Of a stretch of 64,000 bases of DNA, positions 18,065 to 27,195 are shown one piece after another (the first letter of the stretch is position 1; the number at the start of each line of letters is the position of its first letter). This DNA comes from Myxococcota bacterium (GTDB lineage: Bacteria > Myxococcota_A > UBA796): assembly GCA_029251165.1 (NCBI GenBank), contig JAQXDW010000069.1, forward strand, positions 1-64,000. The letters are read 5' to 3'. The position numbers and the translations under genes were made by a program. The notes beneath the pieces were generated by a model. The model made no database searches. It worked only from the letters and a program-made list of their open reading frames with translations, and was not told the DNA's origin.

Positions 18065-19668
18065 CGACCGCTGAGCAGCTCGGCGCACTTCTCGCCGATC
18101 ATGATGCAGGGGGCGTTGGTGTTGCCGCCGGTGATGGAGGGCATGATCGAGGCGTCTGCCACCCGCAGCCCCTCGATGCCGCGAACCCGCAGCTGTGGAT
18201 CGACCACTGCGCGCGCGTCGACCCCCATCCGACAGGTCCCGACTGGGTGATAGACGGTGCAGACTCGGTTGGGAAGCTCTCGGCGGAGCGACTGCATGTC
18301 GGCGAAGTCCGGGCCAGGCTCCAGCTCACCGCGGACCTCGCTGGCGACCTCAGCGTGTCCCATGATCTCCCGGCTCATCTCGATGCCGCGCATCAGCTGT
18401 GCGACGTCTGCCTGGGCCTCTAAGAAGTGCGGGTCGATGTGCGGAGCGTCATCGGGGCTGGCCGAGCGGAGTCGGACCTCGCCGCGGCTCTCGGGGTAGA
18501 TGAGGGTCGGCATGACGGTGAGCGCGGGACGGGGATCGACCTCGGGGCGACCGGGGGCGTCCTGGTTGGGAGACGGGTAGCCCCAGGGCAGCGAGTGGAG
18601 CTGGAGGTCGGGAATCGCTGCGGAGGGGTTGGTCTTGAGAAAGGCGAACACCTCAAACACGCTGCGCCCCAGCCACGTCTTTCCGGCGATGACCTCGCGC
18701 AGCAAGCTGGAGAAGAAGTGGGTCGCGGTGCCCCTGTGTCCGCCGCGTGGGGCGAGGAAGACGAGGGGAAAGAAGAGGTGATCGTGCAGGTTCTCGCCCA
18801 CCGGCAGGTCCGCCTGGACCGTGATGCCGTGGGATCGGAGGTGTTCAGCCGGGCCGATGCCGGAGAGCATGAGGATCTGCGGGCTGCCGATCGCACCGGC
18901 AGACAGCACGACCTCGGCGTCTGCGCGCACGGTCTTCTCTTCGCCGTCGTGTCGGACGACGACCCCCACCACCCGGCTGCCCTCCAGGACGAGGCGCAGG
19001 ACCTGGGCACCGGTCCAGACCGTGAGGTTGTCTCGCGCCATGGCAGGGAGGAGGTAGCCCTCGGAGGTGGAGTAGCGCAGGCCGTTCTTGGCAGAGACCT
19101 GAACAAGCCCGACGCCTTCCTGCTTCTCGCCGTTGTAGTCGTCGAGGACATCGACCCCGCAGCTCTTGGCGACCGCCTCCTGGAAGGCAAGGGAGACCGG
19201 CGAGAGGCCGGCGGTGGTGGTGACCGCGATCGGCCCGCCGGTGCCGCGAAGAGGAGAGGCGCCGCCGTCGTAGTCTTCGAGCTTCTTGAACAGCGGGAGC
19301 ACGTCGTCAAACGACCAGCCCTCGCAGCCCTCTGCCGCCCAGGAGTCAAAGTTGGCTCGGTTTCCGCGCACGAAGACCATGCCGTTGATCGCGCTGGAGC
19401 CGCCGAGGACCCGACCGCGGGTGTAAGGAATCTTGCGGTTGAGGGTCTCGGCGCGCGGAGCGGTCTTGTAGCCCCAGTCGTACTTGGCCTTGAGCTGCGG
19501 GACGGTGTGAATGAGGGCGATCATGCCCGGCTTCTTGCACAGGAAGCTGCGGTCGGATCCACCGGCTTCGAGAAGGAGTACGCGGCGATTGGAGTCGGCG
19601 GAGAGGCGTGCGGCGATGACGCTGCCTGCGGAGCCGGCGCCGATGACGATGGTGTCGAAGCTGAGCAT
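18061..19668 (-). CDS. GMC-family FAD-dependent oxidoreductase (choline dehydrogenase-like)
   Basis: A 535-residue flavoprotein. The chosen ATG has AGGAGG four bases upstream and starts MLSFDTIVIGAGSAGSV, the FAD-binding GxGxxG. The GMC signatures are present: YTRGRVLGGSSAINGM, SAGAIGSPQILMLSGIGP, the catalytic His in VYHPVGTCRMG and a C-terminal Asn in NTNAPCIMIGEK. The family oxidises alcohols, choline, sugars or sterols; the substrate here is open. An 18-bp inverted repeat matching the TNNAACNNGTTNNA operator pattern lies 21 bp upstream of the start, so TetR-type control is likely. Confidence 0.93.
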   Translation of the reverse strand: MLSFDTIVIGAGSAGSVIAARLSADSNRRVLLLEAGGSDRSFLCKKPGMIALIHTVPQLKAKYDWGYKTAPRAETLNRKIPYTRGRVLGGSSAINGMVFVRGNRANFDSWAAEGCEGWSFDDVLPLFKKLEDYDGGASPLRGTGGPIAVTTTAGLSPVSLAFQEAVAKSCGVDVLDDYNGEKQEGVGLVQVSAKNGLRYSTSEGYLLPAMARDNLTVWTGAQVLRLVLEGSRVVGVVVRHDGEEKTVRADAEVVLSAGAIGSPQILMLSGIGPAEHLRSHGITVQADLPVGENLHDHLFFPLVFLAPRGGHRGTATHFFSSLLREVIAGKTWLGRSVFEVFAFLKTNPSAAIPDLQLHSLPWGYPSPNQDAPGRPEVDPRPALTVMPTLIYPESRGEVRLRSASPDDAPHIDPHFLEAQADVAQLMRGIEMSREIMGHAEVASEVRGELEPGPDFADMQSLRRELPNRVCTVYHPVGTCRMGVDARAVVDPQLRVRGIEGLRVADASIMPSITGGNTNAPCIMIGEKCAELLSGR

Positions 19669-19688
19669 GGGGCCTCCTGCGTTGGAGT

Positions 19689-19706
19689 AGTAGAACACGT
19701 TCTACT
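19689..19706. promoter_or_regulatory. TetR/KstR-type inverted repeat upstream of the GMC oxidoreductase
   Basis: AGTAGAAC-AC-GTTCTACT is a perfect 8-bp inverted repeat with a 2-bp centre. Its core TAGAACACGTTCTA fits TNNAACNNGTTNNA, the operator consensus of KstR-like TetR regulators of sterol and lipid catabolism. It sits 21 bp before the ATG at 19668, where bound repressor could block transcription. No tetR gene is in the window. Confidence 0.6.
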
Positions 19707-19742
19707 TGGCGGCGTGCAATTCGGCCGGGGCATTCCGCCGCC

Positions 19743-20300
19743 TCAGGGCTCCTGTTCCGCTGCGCTCTCCTCGGCAAAGGGGTCAAGCCGATTCAGGGCT
19801 CGGCAGTATCGAACGGTCATCACCCGCTCTCCTCCATGAACCAGTCGCCTCCGCTCGCCGTCGTGGTGCAGCCCGCGTCGCTCGTAGAACCGTCGTGCGG
19901 CGTCATTTGCCTCCAGCACCCACACCACGCCCCACCGGAATCCATGTCTCTCCAGGTCTGCCCAGGCTTGCGCCATCAGCTCCTTGCCGAGTCCGCGCCC
20001 CTGGAGCCTCGGGTGGATGTACAGCTCGAAGATCTCTGCGGCGAAGCCTCGCTCCATGTCGCGGTCTCGGCAGAACCCGGCGGTGGAGTACCCGACCAGC
20101 CGACTCCCCAGCCGGATCCCCCACCGAAGCTCTCCTTTCTTCTGCAGCCGCAGGCTCCAGCGCCTCTCCAGTGCCGATGGCGTCATCCGGTCCAGCGCGC
20201 GGCGGGGGAGAAGATCCGCGTAGGCCGTGCGCCATGCGGCAGACTCAACCAGCGCGAGGTCTGCGGCATCGGATGGTGTGAGTCGTCTGAGGCGAGGCAT
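19743..20300 (-). CDS. GNAT-family N-acetyltransferase
   Basis: A 185-residue protein with the GNAT fold: N-terminal LTPSDAADLALVESAAW, then FELYIHPRLQGRGLGKELMAQ, where QGRGLGKEL is the acetyl-CoA pyrophosphate loop (motif A), and WVLEANDAARRFYERRGL (motif B). Such enzymes acetylate amines of small molecules or proteins; the acceptor is unknown. No clear Shine-Dalgarno sequence precedes the ATG. It lies 36 bp upstream of the GMC operator on the same strand. Confidence 0.9.
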   Translation of the reverse strand: MPRLRRLTPSDAADLALVESAAWRTAYADLLPRRALDRMTPSALERRWSLRLQKKGELRWGIRLGSRLVGYSTAGFCRDRDMERGFAAEIFELYIHPRLQGRGLGKELMAQAWADLERHGFRWGVVWVLEANDAARRFYERRGLHHDGERRRLVHGGERVMTVRYCRALNRLDPFAEESAAEQEP

Positions 20301-20367
20301 GGGGGCAAGCTAAGCCCCGCCGGCAGACTGACCAGAGACTCAGGCGATCCTGCGCGCGGTGATGAGT

Positions 20368-20386
20368 GCTGCCGGCGGCCGGCAGC
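20368..20386. promoter_or_regulatory. perfect 9-bp inverted repeat between divergent genes
   Basis: GCTGCCGGC-G-GCCGGCAGC is a perfect inverted repeat with a single-base centre in the 132-bp space between the GNAT gene (start 20300) and the DUF58 gene (start 20433). It lacks a T-run, so a regulator site is more likely than a terminator. Confidence 0.4.
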
Positions 20387-20432
20387 GTACCTTCTCTGCA
20401 AACAACTCAGCAGATCGCTTGTCTGTGAAGAT

Positions 20433-21728
20433 ATGCAGTCCAGTATGTCGACATCCTTGACCAGCCGGATCTGGCACAGGCTTCGCCAGGCACACGGTCT
20501 GTTTCCGGTGACCCGTGCCGGTGTTCTGGTCGCTGCTGGCAGCGCGTGGGCGATGCGGGGGCTGGGCATGGGGCGCCAGGACCTCATCTTCTTGATCGTC
20601 GGGCTGGTGGGACTGGTGGTCGTGGTGTGGAGCGTGGTCGGCACGGTGCTCGGCGCGGCTGTGGTGGCCTTCCGGGGGCGCAGCGTGTCCCCGATGCCGC
20701 CGCTGGAGCTGGAGTGTGGGGTCGGGCGTGCGGTGGCGTTCTCCTTGCCGAGCCTGTGGTGGCTGCCGTTTGTTGAGCTCGACTGGCGGTGGGTGCGGCC
20801 GAGCGTGGCGCTGACCCTGACCCGCGAGAAGGGCCGACTGACGGAGCGCATCACCCCCACCCGTCGGGGGCTGACCGAGCGCATCATCCGACGCATTGAG
20901 ATCGGCGACACCTTCGGGCTGGCAACGATCTCATTTCACCACGAGCAGCCCTGTGCGCTGAGAATGCTGCCCTCTACGGGAGGGCTGCGCAGCATGCAGG
21001 TCGTCCAGGGTATGGCTGGCGGGGATGTCCTCGGACACCCCGACGGCGATCCGGTGGGCGATCGCATCGACATGCGGCGCTACGGCGCCGGCGATCCGAT
21101 CCGCTATGTGCTGTGGAAGGTCTACGCCCGGACCCGACAGCTGATGGTGCGCACGCAGGAGCTGGCGCTGTCACCGACCCACCAGACCGTCGCCTACCTC
21201 GTCGTCGGTGCCTCCGATCAGGCTGCTGCCGGTGCGGCACGGGTCGCGGTGGATCACGGCGCGCTGGGGGGAGACTGGCAGCTCGGTGCGGACGGCTCGG
21301 AGCAGGTCGCCGATGCTGCTCCGGCAGCGCTTGATCTCATCGTGCGCTCGGGCGCGACGGACGCGGGGCTTGGCGGCACCGGGCTGCGCCGCTTCCTGCA
21401 CGCAGCGAGCCGAACTGGGGTGCGGCGCGCAGTGGTGTTTGTCCCGGCGAGTCCAGGCCCTTGGCTTGAGCGGGTCCGGGCCGCTGCGCTGGACGGCGGG
21501 GCTGGGAAGCGCATGTCGTTTGTGGTCTGCACCGATGGCTTCACCACCCAGAAGCGCTCGGCGATCTCCCGTGTCTTGCTGCGTCCGGGGGCTGGAGACC
21601 ACCGCGCAGACCGTGGCGGCTTGCGAGAGGTCCTCCGCGCCCTCGCCCCCGCCGGCAGCGTGATGGTCGTGGACCGCACTGCCGGCACGGTCTTTCCCGC
21701 TGAGCAGCTCGCTGGACTGATGAGGTGA
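20433..21728 (+). CDS. DUF58-family membrane protein
   Basis: About 431 residues. Two hydrophobic helices occur near residues 25-75 (VLVAAGSAWAMRGLG, LIFLIVGLVGLVVVVWS), followed by a beta-rich region and the DUF58 signature DMRRYGAGDPIRYVLWK near 211-227. DUF58 proteins normally sit beside MoxR ATPases and transglutaminase-like proteins, as here, and are thought to act in envelope or protein-complex maturation. The start is uncertain: ATG 20433 or 20445, neither with a strong ribosome site. Its stop overlaps the upstream region of the next gene. Confidence 0.88.
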   Translation: MQSSMSTSLTSRIWHRLRQAHGLFPVTRAGVLVAAGSAWAMRGLGMGRQDLIFLIVGLVGLVVVVWSVVGTVLGAAVVAFRGRSVSPMPPLELECGVGRAVAFSLPSLWWLPFVELDWRWVRPSVALTLTREKGRLTERITPTRRGLTERIIRRIEIGDTFGLATISFHHEQPCALRMLPSTGGLRSMQVVQGMAGGDVLGHPDGDPVGDRIDMRRYGAGDPIRYVLWKVYARTRQLMVRTQELALSPTHQTVAYLVVGASDQAAAGAARVAVDHGALGGDWQLGADGSEQVADAAPAALDLIVRSGATDAGLGGTGLRRFLHAASRTGVRRAVVFVPASPGPWLERVRAAALDGGAGKRMSFVVCTDGFTTQKRSAISRVLLRPGAGDHRADRGGLREVLRALAPAGSVMVVDRTAGTVFPAEQLAGLMR

Positions 21729-21730
21729 CC

Positions 21731-24142
21731 ATGCGCGACTTCATCGAGACACTGCTGAGGCTGCTTCGCTACCCGATTCGGATGGCGGCGTCTGCTGCAG
21801 CAGCGCTGTGTCTGGTGTGGCTGTTCACCGACAGCATCGGGCGGACCGCTGCGGTCCTTGGCGCGATGAGCGGGCTGGTGCTCGGCGAGCTGCTGGGGCG
21901 AAGTCGCCTGCGGAGCGGTGTGCTGGTGACCAGTGCGATCCTCGGCGGGCTGGCGCTTGTGGTGTCGGACTGGCTGGTGGTCGATGTCTGGCTGATCCCG
22001 GCGCTGGTTGGACCGACTGCGGCGCTGCACCTCAGCGCGCTGGTGGTGTTCGGCGGCGGCGCACTGCTGCTGGCGGGGGCCCTCCGGGCTGCAGCCACTC
22101 GGGCGGGGTCGGGGCTGGTGGTGGAGGCCGGGGTGCTCGCCGCAGCGGTGGCGTTCGCTTTCTCTGCCCACCGCGATGGTGCCATTGCCCGTCCGCTCTG
22201 GCTGTCGGACCGGGCGTGGGACTGGGGGCTGGATCCAATCACCGTCATCATGCTGGTCGGGGCCCTGCTCAGCATCGCGCTCACCGCGCTGCTCTTGCTG
22301 GAGAGCCGCCGCCGCCTGCCGCTGATTGCATCGGCGGCGCTGCCGATCCTGGCCGTCTTGGCGATGATGTGGACCGACCCGGCCACCCTCGTCACCCCGC
22401 CACAGGTCACCGATCTCTCGGACATCCAGGACGGCTTCGGCGGCGGGAGCGGAGGCGACAGCGAGGGAGCCTCCGCTGGAGGTGTCGGTGGCGGTCAGCC
22501 TCAGGGCGGTGGTGCCGGTGGCGGTCAGCCTCGGGGCGGTGGTGCCGGTGGCGGTCAGCCTCAGGACGGGGGTGCCGGTGGCGACTCGCCTCAGGGCGGC
22601 GGCGGTCTGCTTGATGAGGACGGGCTTCCTGTGAGCCCCCAGGGAGGGGCCGGCGAGTCCGATGGTGGCGATCAGCGCGATGGCGACGCGGCAGACGGCG
22701 AGCCGCAGTCCGGTGGCGAGGCGGGCGACGGCGAAGACAGCACGAGCAGCCCCCAGGACATCCTCGACGGCAGCGGCAGCAAGAATGAGCCGGCTCCAGT
22801 CGCGGTGATCCTCCTGGGCGACGACTACTCCCCCCCGTCGGAGGCCTTCTACCTCCGCCAGGAGCCCATGAGTCAGCTCAAGGGCGCCCGGCTGGTCAAG
22901 GCCGAGCGGTCGGACGTGGACATGGATCGCATGGACTTCTTCCCGGCAGTCCCCACTGAGCTTGCGGTGCCGCCTAGTGCCCACCGGACGCCGATCCAGG
23001 CCACGGTCTCGCTGCTGACCGAGCACGAGACTCCCTTTGGAATCGAGACCCCGATCCGCTACACCCCGACCCGCAACCCGCACCCCACTCGGTTTGTACG
23101 GACCTATGCCTTCACCGCGCTGGCACAGTCGACGCCCTACTCGGAGCTGCTCGGGCACACCGCCGGCAGCGCGGCCTGGTCACCGGAGATCTGGGATCAC
23201 TACACCCAGCTCCCTGATGACCCCCGCTACGCTGCGCTGGCGCAGGACCTCGTCGGCACCTTGCCCGATGAGATCCGGGACGATCCGTTTGCCCAGGCGC
23301 TCAAGATCAAGCTGCACATCGACGAGAACATGAAGTACACGCAGTCCGAGCGGCACGAGGACGCCCCGGATCCCACCGCGGACTTCCTGTTCGGCAACTT
23401 CACCGGCTACTGCGTCCACTCTGCGCACGCCTCGGTCTACCTGTGGCGCAGCCTCGGGCTGCCGGCACGCATGGGCACGGGCTACCTCGTCGAGGAGTCT
23501 GCGCGTCGGGGCTCGGTGCTGATGGTGATGAACACCGCCGCACACGCCTGGCCGGAGGTCTACCTGGAGGATGTCGGCTGGGTGGTCCTCGATGTCGCGC
23601 CCGCAGAGAGCCTCGATCCGCCTCCCACACCGGTCGACGAGGAGCTGCTCTCCGCGCTCGCGGATCTCGCCCGGGAGGAGCCCGAGCCCGACGCGCGCGA
23701 GCCCATCGACTATGCCGCGCTCTGGGAGACCCTGCTGGCCGTGCTCAAGGGGCTCTTGATGGGCGGGCTCACGCTGTTCCTGGTCGGCAGCTACACCATC
23801 AAGCTGTGGCGCACTGCTCGGCCAGCGTTCGCCTCTCGTCGGGCGCTGCCCCGGGTCGGCTACCGGGCGATGCTGGATCGGCTGTGCGAGGCTGGGCTCA
23901 TCCGCGACAACGGCGAGACCCGAGAGCGGTTTGCCCGACGGGTTGCGGGGGTGGTGCCCAGCTTTGTGAGCCTCACAGATGCGCATGTCGCTGCGGCGAT
24001 GTCTGATCCAAGCCGTCCGACGCCGCCGGTCGATCATGCCGCGATGCGCCGCGCGATCCGGGTGGAGCTTCGCGCGGGCACGCGCTGGTGGCGGCGCCTC
24101 CTTGGTTTCCTCAACCCGATCTCATTTCTCTGGAGCAGATAG
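21731..24142 (+). CDS. membrane-anchored transglutaminase-like protein (TgpA/DUF3488 type)
   Basis: About 803 residues. Six or so N-terminal helices (15-215) are followed by a Gly-rich extracytoplasmic segment with four 10-residue repeats, then a transglutaminase-like domain. The catalytic triad is visible: Cys in TGYCVHSAHASV (about 561), His in AHAWPEVY (about 605) and Asp in VVLDVAP (about 620). A further helix near 680 precedes a cytoplasmic tail. TgpA-type proteins act on the periplasmic side, and the substrate is unknown. GAGG precedes the ATG; a GTG at 21725 overlapping the previous stop is an alternative start. The MoxR gene begins at the base after its stop. Confidence 0.88.
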   Translation: MRDFIETLLRLLRYPIRMAASAAAALCLVWLFTDSIGRTAAVLGAMSGLVLGELLGRSRLRSGVLVTSAILGGLALVVSDWLVVDVWLIPALVGPTAALHLSALVVFGGGALLLAGALRAAATRAGSGLVVEAGVLAAAVAFAFSAHRDGAIARPLWLSDRAWDWGLDPITVIMLVGALLSIALTALLLLESRRRLPLIASAALPILAVLAMMWTDPATLVTPPQVTDLSDIQDGFGGGSGGDSEGASAGGVGGGQPQGGGAGGGQPRGGGAGGGQPQDGGAGGDSPQGGGGLLDEDGLPVSPQGGAGESDGGDQRDGDAADGEPQSGGEAGDGEDSTSSPQDILDGSGSKNEPAPVAVILLGDDYSPPSEAFYLRQEPMSQLKGARLVKAERSDVDMDRMDFFPAVPTELAVPPSAHRTPIQATVSLLTEHETPFGIETPIRYTPTRNPHPTRFVRTYAFTALAQSTPYSELLGHTAGSAAWSPEIWDHYTQLPDDPRYAALAQDLVGTLPDEIRDDPFAQALKIKLHIDENMKYTQSERHEDAPDPTADFLFGNFTGYCVHSAHASVYLWRSLGLPARMGTGYLVEESARRGSVLMVMNTAAHAWPEVYLEDVGWVVLDVAPAESLDPPPTPVDEELLSALADLAREEPEPDAREPIDYAALWETLLAVLKGLLMGGLTLFLVGSYTIKLWRTARPAFASRRALPRVGYRAMLDRLCEAGLIRDNGETRERFARRVAGVVPSFVSLTDAHVAAAMSDPSRPTPPVDHAAMRRAIRVELRAGTRWWRRLLGFLNPISFLWSR
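22481..22600 (+). repeat. four 30-bp tandem repeats inside the transglutaminase gene
   Basis: Four in-frame 30-bp units (22481, 22511, 22541, 22571) encode GAGGGQPQGG-type decapeptides. The first three are nearly identical at the DNA level and the fourth has diverged. They form a flexible linker between the membrane helices and the catalytic domain. Confidence 0.9.
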
Positions 24143-25180
24143 ATGCAGCACGAGCCTGGGCAGAGCCCACACATCACCCACACCGCCGCCCCCCGGATCA
24201 CCGATCTGGGCGCCGCTGGGGACGTGGTGCGACGCCTGCAGACCCGGCTGACCCGATCGGTCATTGGCCGAGACGGGGTCATCGAGTCGATCATCATCGC
24301 CTTGCTGGCGGACGGTCATGTGCTGCTGGAGGACTACCCGGGCTCGGGCAAGACCACTCTGGCGAAGGCCCTGGGCGACTGCCTCATCGACGATCAGCCT
24401 GACAACGACATCGCAACCATCCGGCGCATCCAGTTCACCCCCGATCTGCTTCCAGGGGACGTCACCGGGACCACGATCTTCGATCCCAACGCCAACCAGT
24501 TCTACTTTCGTCCCGGCCCGCTGTTCGCCCACATTGTCCTCGCGGATGAGATCAACCGCACCTCTCCCAAGGTCCAGTCTGCGCTGCTTGAGGCCATGGC
24601 CGAGAAGCAGACGACGGTCGACAACCTCACCCGCAAGCTCGACCCGCTGTTCTTCGTCATCGCGACCCAGAACCCCCTTGATCTGGCCGGCACCTTTCCG
24701 CTGCCCGCCGCCCAGCTCGATCGGTTCCTGTTCAAGATCAAGATGACTCACATCTCCCGGTCTGCGGAGCTCGACCTGCTCAACCGGCTCTCGGAGATCA
24801 AGGCCGGCCCTGGCGACAGCCTGCCTCGCGTGACCCGGACCGAGGTCCTCGATGCTCGCGCGGTGGTTGAGCAGGCGGTGTACATCGCTCCGGCGATTCG
24901 AGAGTGTCTGGTGGACATCGCGGACGAGACTCGCCGCAGCGAGTCGACCCTCCAGGGGGTCTCGACCCGCTCGCTGGTGCTGATGATGCCCGCCCTTCAG
25001 GCCCGCGCGCTGGTGCGGGGGCGCAGCTACGTCAGCGCCGACGATGTCGAGGCCCTCGCGCCGCTGATCTTCAGCCACCGCCTCATGGTTGCGCCGGGAG
25101 CGGGACTGGTCGAGGAGGTGGTCGCTCGCTGCTGCCAGCGTCCGCTGGAGACGCTCGCTCGCGCCTCTCTCAAGCGCTGA
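24143..25180 (+). CDS. MoxR-family AAA+ ATPase
   Basis: A 345-residue AAA+ protein. Walker A is EDYPGSGKTTLAKAL (about 63-77), Walker B IVLADEINRTSP (about 131-142), sensor 1 FVIATQNPLDLAGTFPLP, and the C-terminal lid holds RTEVLDARAVVEQ. This is the MoxR pattern. MoxR proteins work as chaperones for partner complexes and are encoded beside DUF58 and transglutaminase-like proteins, matching this operon. ATG follows the previous TAG directly (TAGATG). Confidence 0.95.
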   Translation: MQHEPGQSPHITHTAAPRITDLGAAGDVVRRLQTRLTRSVIGRDGVIESIIIALLADGHVLLEDYPGSGKTTLAKALGDCLIDDQPDNDIATIRRIQFTPDLLPGDVTGTTIFDPNANQFYFRPGPLFAHIVLADEINRTSPKVQSALLEAMAEKQTTVDNLTRKLDPLFFVIATQNPLDLAGTFPLPAAQLDRFLFKIKMTHISRSAELDLLNRLSEIKAGPGDSLPRVTRTEVLDARAVVEQAVYIAPAIRECLVDIADETRRSESTLQGVSTRSLVLMMPALQARALVRGRSYVSADDVEALAPLIFSHRLMVAPGAGLVEEVVARCCQRPLETLARASLKR

Positions 25181-25186
25181 GGCTCC

Positions 25187-27163
25187 ATGCTCTTCCTCGC
25201 CATCTCTCTCGCCGTTGCGCAACAGCCCGATCCCGCTGTGGTCGCTGAGAACATCGACACCACCGGGATGTCCACTGCCGAGCTCGCGACGGAGGTGCGC
25301 CGGGTCCACGATGAGGCGCAGTACATCACCGCCCGTCGGCTGGCGGAGGATCTCCTCGGTCGGGATCCCGCCAACCTCACCGGCCTGTACGTCATGGGCC
25401 GGGTCCAGTGGCTGTCTGAGGGCAACCACGCGCGGGCAATGCACTACCTCTCGCAGGCCAACCGCATCTACCTCGACGAGCACGATGCCGCTGAGGAGCG
25501 ACCCTGGGAGGTGCACAGCGAGATCATCTTCGCGATGCAGAACGTCGCGGAGGAGACGGGAGACTATGGCTACCAGCTGGAGCTGATGGACGAGTATGAC
25601 GCGCGGTTTGACCCCCCGTTTGGAATCGCAGAGCGGGGCTGGGCGCACATGCGCGAGGGCAACCTGGTGGCGGCGCGGCGGGCGGCGCTGGATGGCATCG
25701 AATCGGGGGATCGCTGGCAGCAGGTGCTCGGCCACAACACCCTCTGCGCCATCGAGTCTGAGGAGGGCAACCGGGAGGCCTCGCTGGGGGCCTGTCTCGC
25801 CGCCCTCGAGCACCGCCGGGAGTATGGCAGCGGCTCGCTTGCGATCGCGGCTGGCAATGCATCCGGGGCAGCCTGGACTGCGCTGGACTTTGAGCAGTCA
25901 GAGACGCTGGCCCGAGAGGGGGCGAGCGGAGGCGGGAGCGTGAACGCGTGGCGGCGGCTGATCTTGCTGCTGGTCGACGAGGGGCGTACCTCAGAGGCGG
26001 TCGAGGCGCTGCGCGAGCTCCGCCATGCACAGGGCCGCCAGGAGCCCAGCATGCGCGATCTCAACCGTGCCGATGTTGACGCGGCGTTCGCCCGGCTGCT
26101 GCTGGTTGCTGGGGAGAGCACACGTGGAATGACGGTCATCGATCGGGCGCTGACCTGGCCGGATCGTCGCGGGCTGATCTCGACAGACGAGGACCAGGCC
26201 CGGGGCGGACATGCGCTGCTGCGGCTGGCGCTGCGCCGGGTCGCGGCAGAGCGCGCCGCCGAGGCGATGTCGACCCGTGGGCTGCTCTCCCGGCTGTCTC
26301 ACCGACTGCTGGCGCTGCTGCCGGACATGGGGCGGCTCGGAGATGAGGGGGCGGTTCGGAGCGCGCTGGCAGACACTGTGCGTCTGGAGGGGACCTTCCG
26401 CGTCTACCTCGACGCTGGCCTCAACGACACTCCCTCCTGGCTGATGGGAGATCTCATCGACGTGCTCGGGGTCGGGGTGGCGGCCAGCGCGCTGGAGCAG
26501 GCGCGGTCGGCGGAGCCTCTGTCGGGCATGACACCGTACTACGATGGCATCGATGCAGAGATTGCGCTGCGGCGACGAGACTGGCGGCAGGCATCTGCAC
26601 TGGCGGCTCAGGCGGGCCGAGATCTCCCTCAGGTGGAGGTGCTCTACCGTGCCCGGCTGGCTGCAGTGGCGGCGGAGGCGACCTGGCAGATGGGGGATCG
26701 AGAGCAGGCGCTTGCCCACTACGAGCGGGTCATGCAGCTGGATCCAGGAACCATGCGCCGGATGTCCTTCCAGCTCCCGGCGACCGTCCAGGTTCGGGCA
26801 TCAGATGCGACCGCTCGAGCGGTCGGGAAGTACCTGCGTCGGTCGCGTCGGGTTCGCCTCCACAAGGGAGGCTTCTCCATCATGGTCGAGGGCGGCGAGG
26901 GCGACCTCAAGACCTGCCTCCGCAGTCCGCTGGGGAGCCTGCTGGCCTGCGCTGAGGCACCGATGCCGGTCCCGGAGGAGGACGCAATGCCGATGACCGA
27001 CACGGAGTACGCCCGGTACGTCGTAGAGCGGTTCCACGACCGGGTCTTCGCGATGCCCCTTGGGCTGTCCAACGTCGACCTCAACTCACTGGATGGTCAG
27101 ACCACGGTCGCGGGAGAGGCGGAGCGGGCGCGGATGGAGGCGATCCTGGAGGGGATCGAGTAG
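25187..27163 (+). CDS. exported TPR-rich protein
   Basis: A 658-residue protein with a short signal peptide MLFLAISLAVAQQ. Helical repeats of TPR type run through most of its length (ARRLAEDLLGRDPANLTGLYVMG, split by linkers; WQMGDREQALAHYERVMQLDP near 510). The final 120 residues are not TPR-like. It starts six bases after the MoxR stop and is likely the last gene of the DUF58-transglutaminase-MoxR operon. TPR and VWA proteins are usual companions of such operons, where they probably act as protein-interaction partners in the periplasm. Confidence 0.82.
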   Translation: MLFLAISLAVAQQPDPAVVAENIDTTGMSTAELATEVRRVHDEAQYITARRLAEDLLGRDPANLTGLYVMGRVQWLSEGNHARAMHYLSQANRIYLDEHDAAEERPWEVHSEIIFAMQNVAEETGDYGYQLELMDEYDARFDPPFGIAERGWAHMREGNLVAARRAALDGIESGDRWQQVLGHNTLCAIESEEGNREASLGACLAALEHRREYGSGSLAIAAGNASGAAWTALDFEQSETLAREGASGGGSVNAWRRLILLLVDEGRTSEAVEALRELRHAQGRQEPSMRDLNRADVDAAFARLLLVAGESTRGMTVIDRALTWPDRRGLISTDEDQARGGHALLRLALRRVAAERAAEAMSTRGLLSRLSHRLLALLPDMGRLGDEGAVRSALADTVRLEGTFRVYLDAGLNDTPSWLMGDLIDVLGVGVAASALEQARSAEPLSGMTPYYDGIDAEIALRRRDWRQASALAAQAGRDLPQVEVLYRARLAAVAAEATWQMGDREQALAHYERVMQLDPGTMRRMSFQLPATVQVRASDATARAVGKYLRRSRRVRLHKGGFSIMVEGGEGDLKTCLRSPLGSLLACAEAPMPVPEEDAMPMTDTEYARYVVERFHDRVFAMPLGLSNVDLNSLDGQTTVAGEAERARMEAILEGIE

Positions 27164-27195
27164 GGCTCCGAGCCGAGCACTGCCCTCATGCTGGG

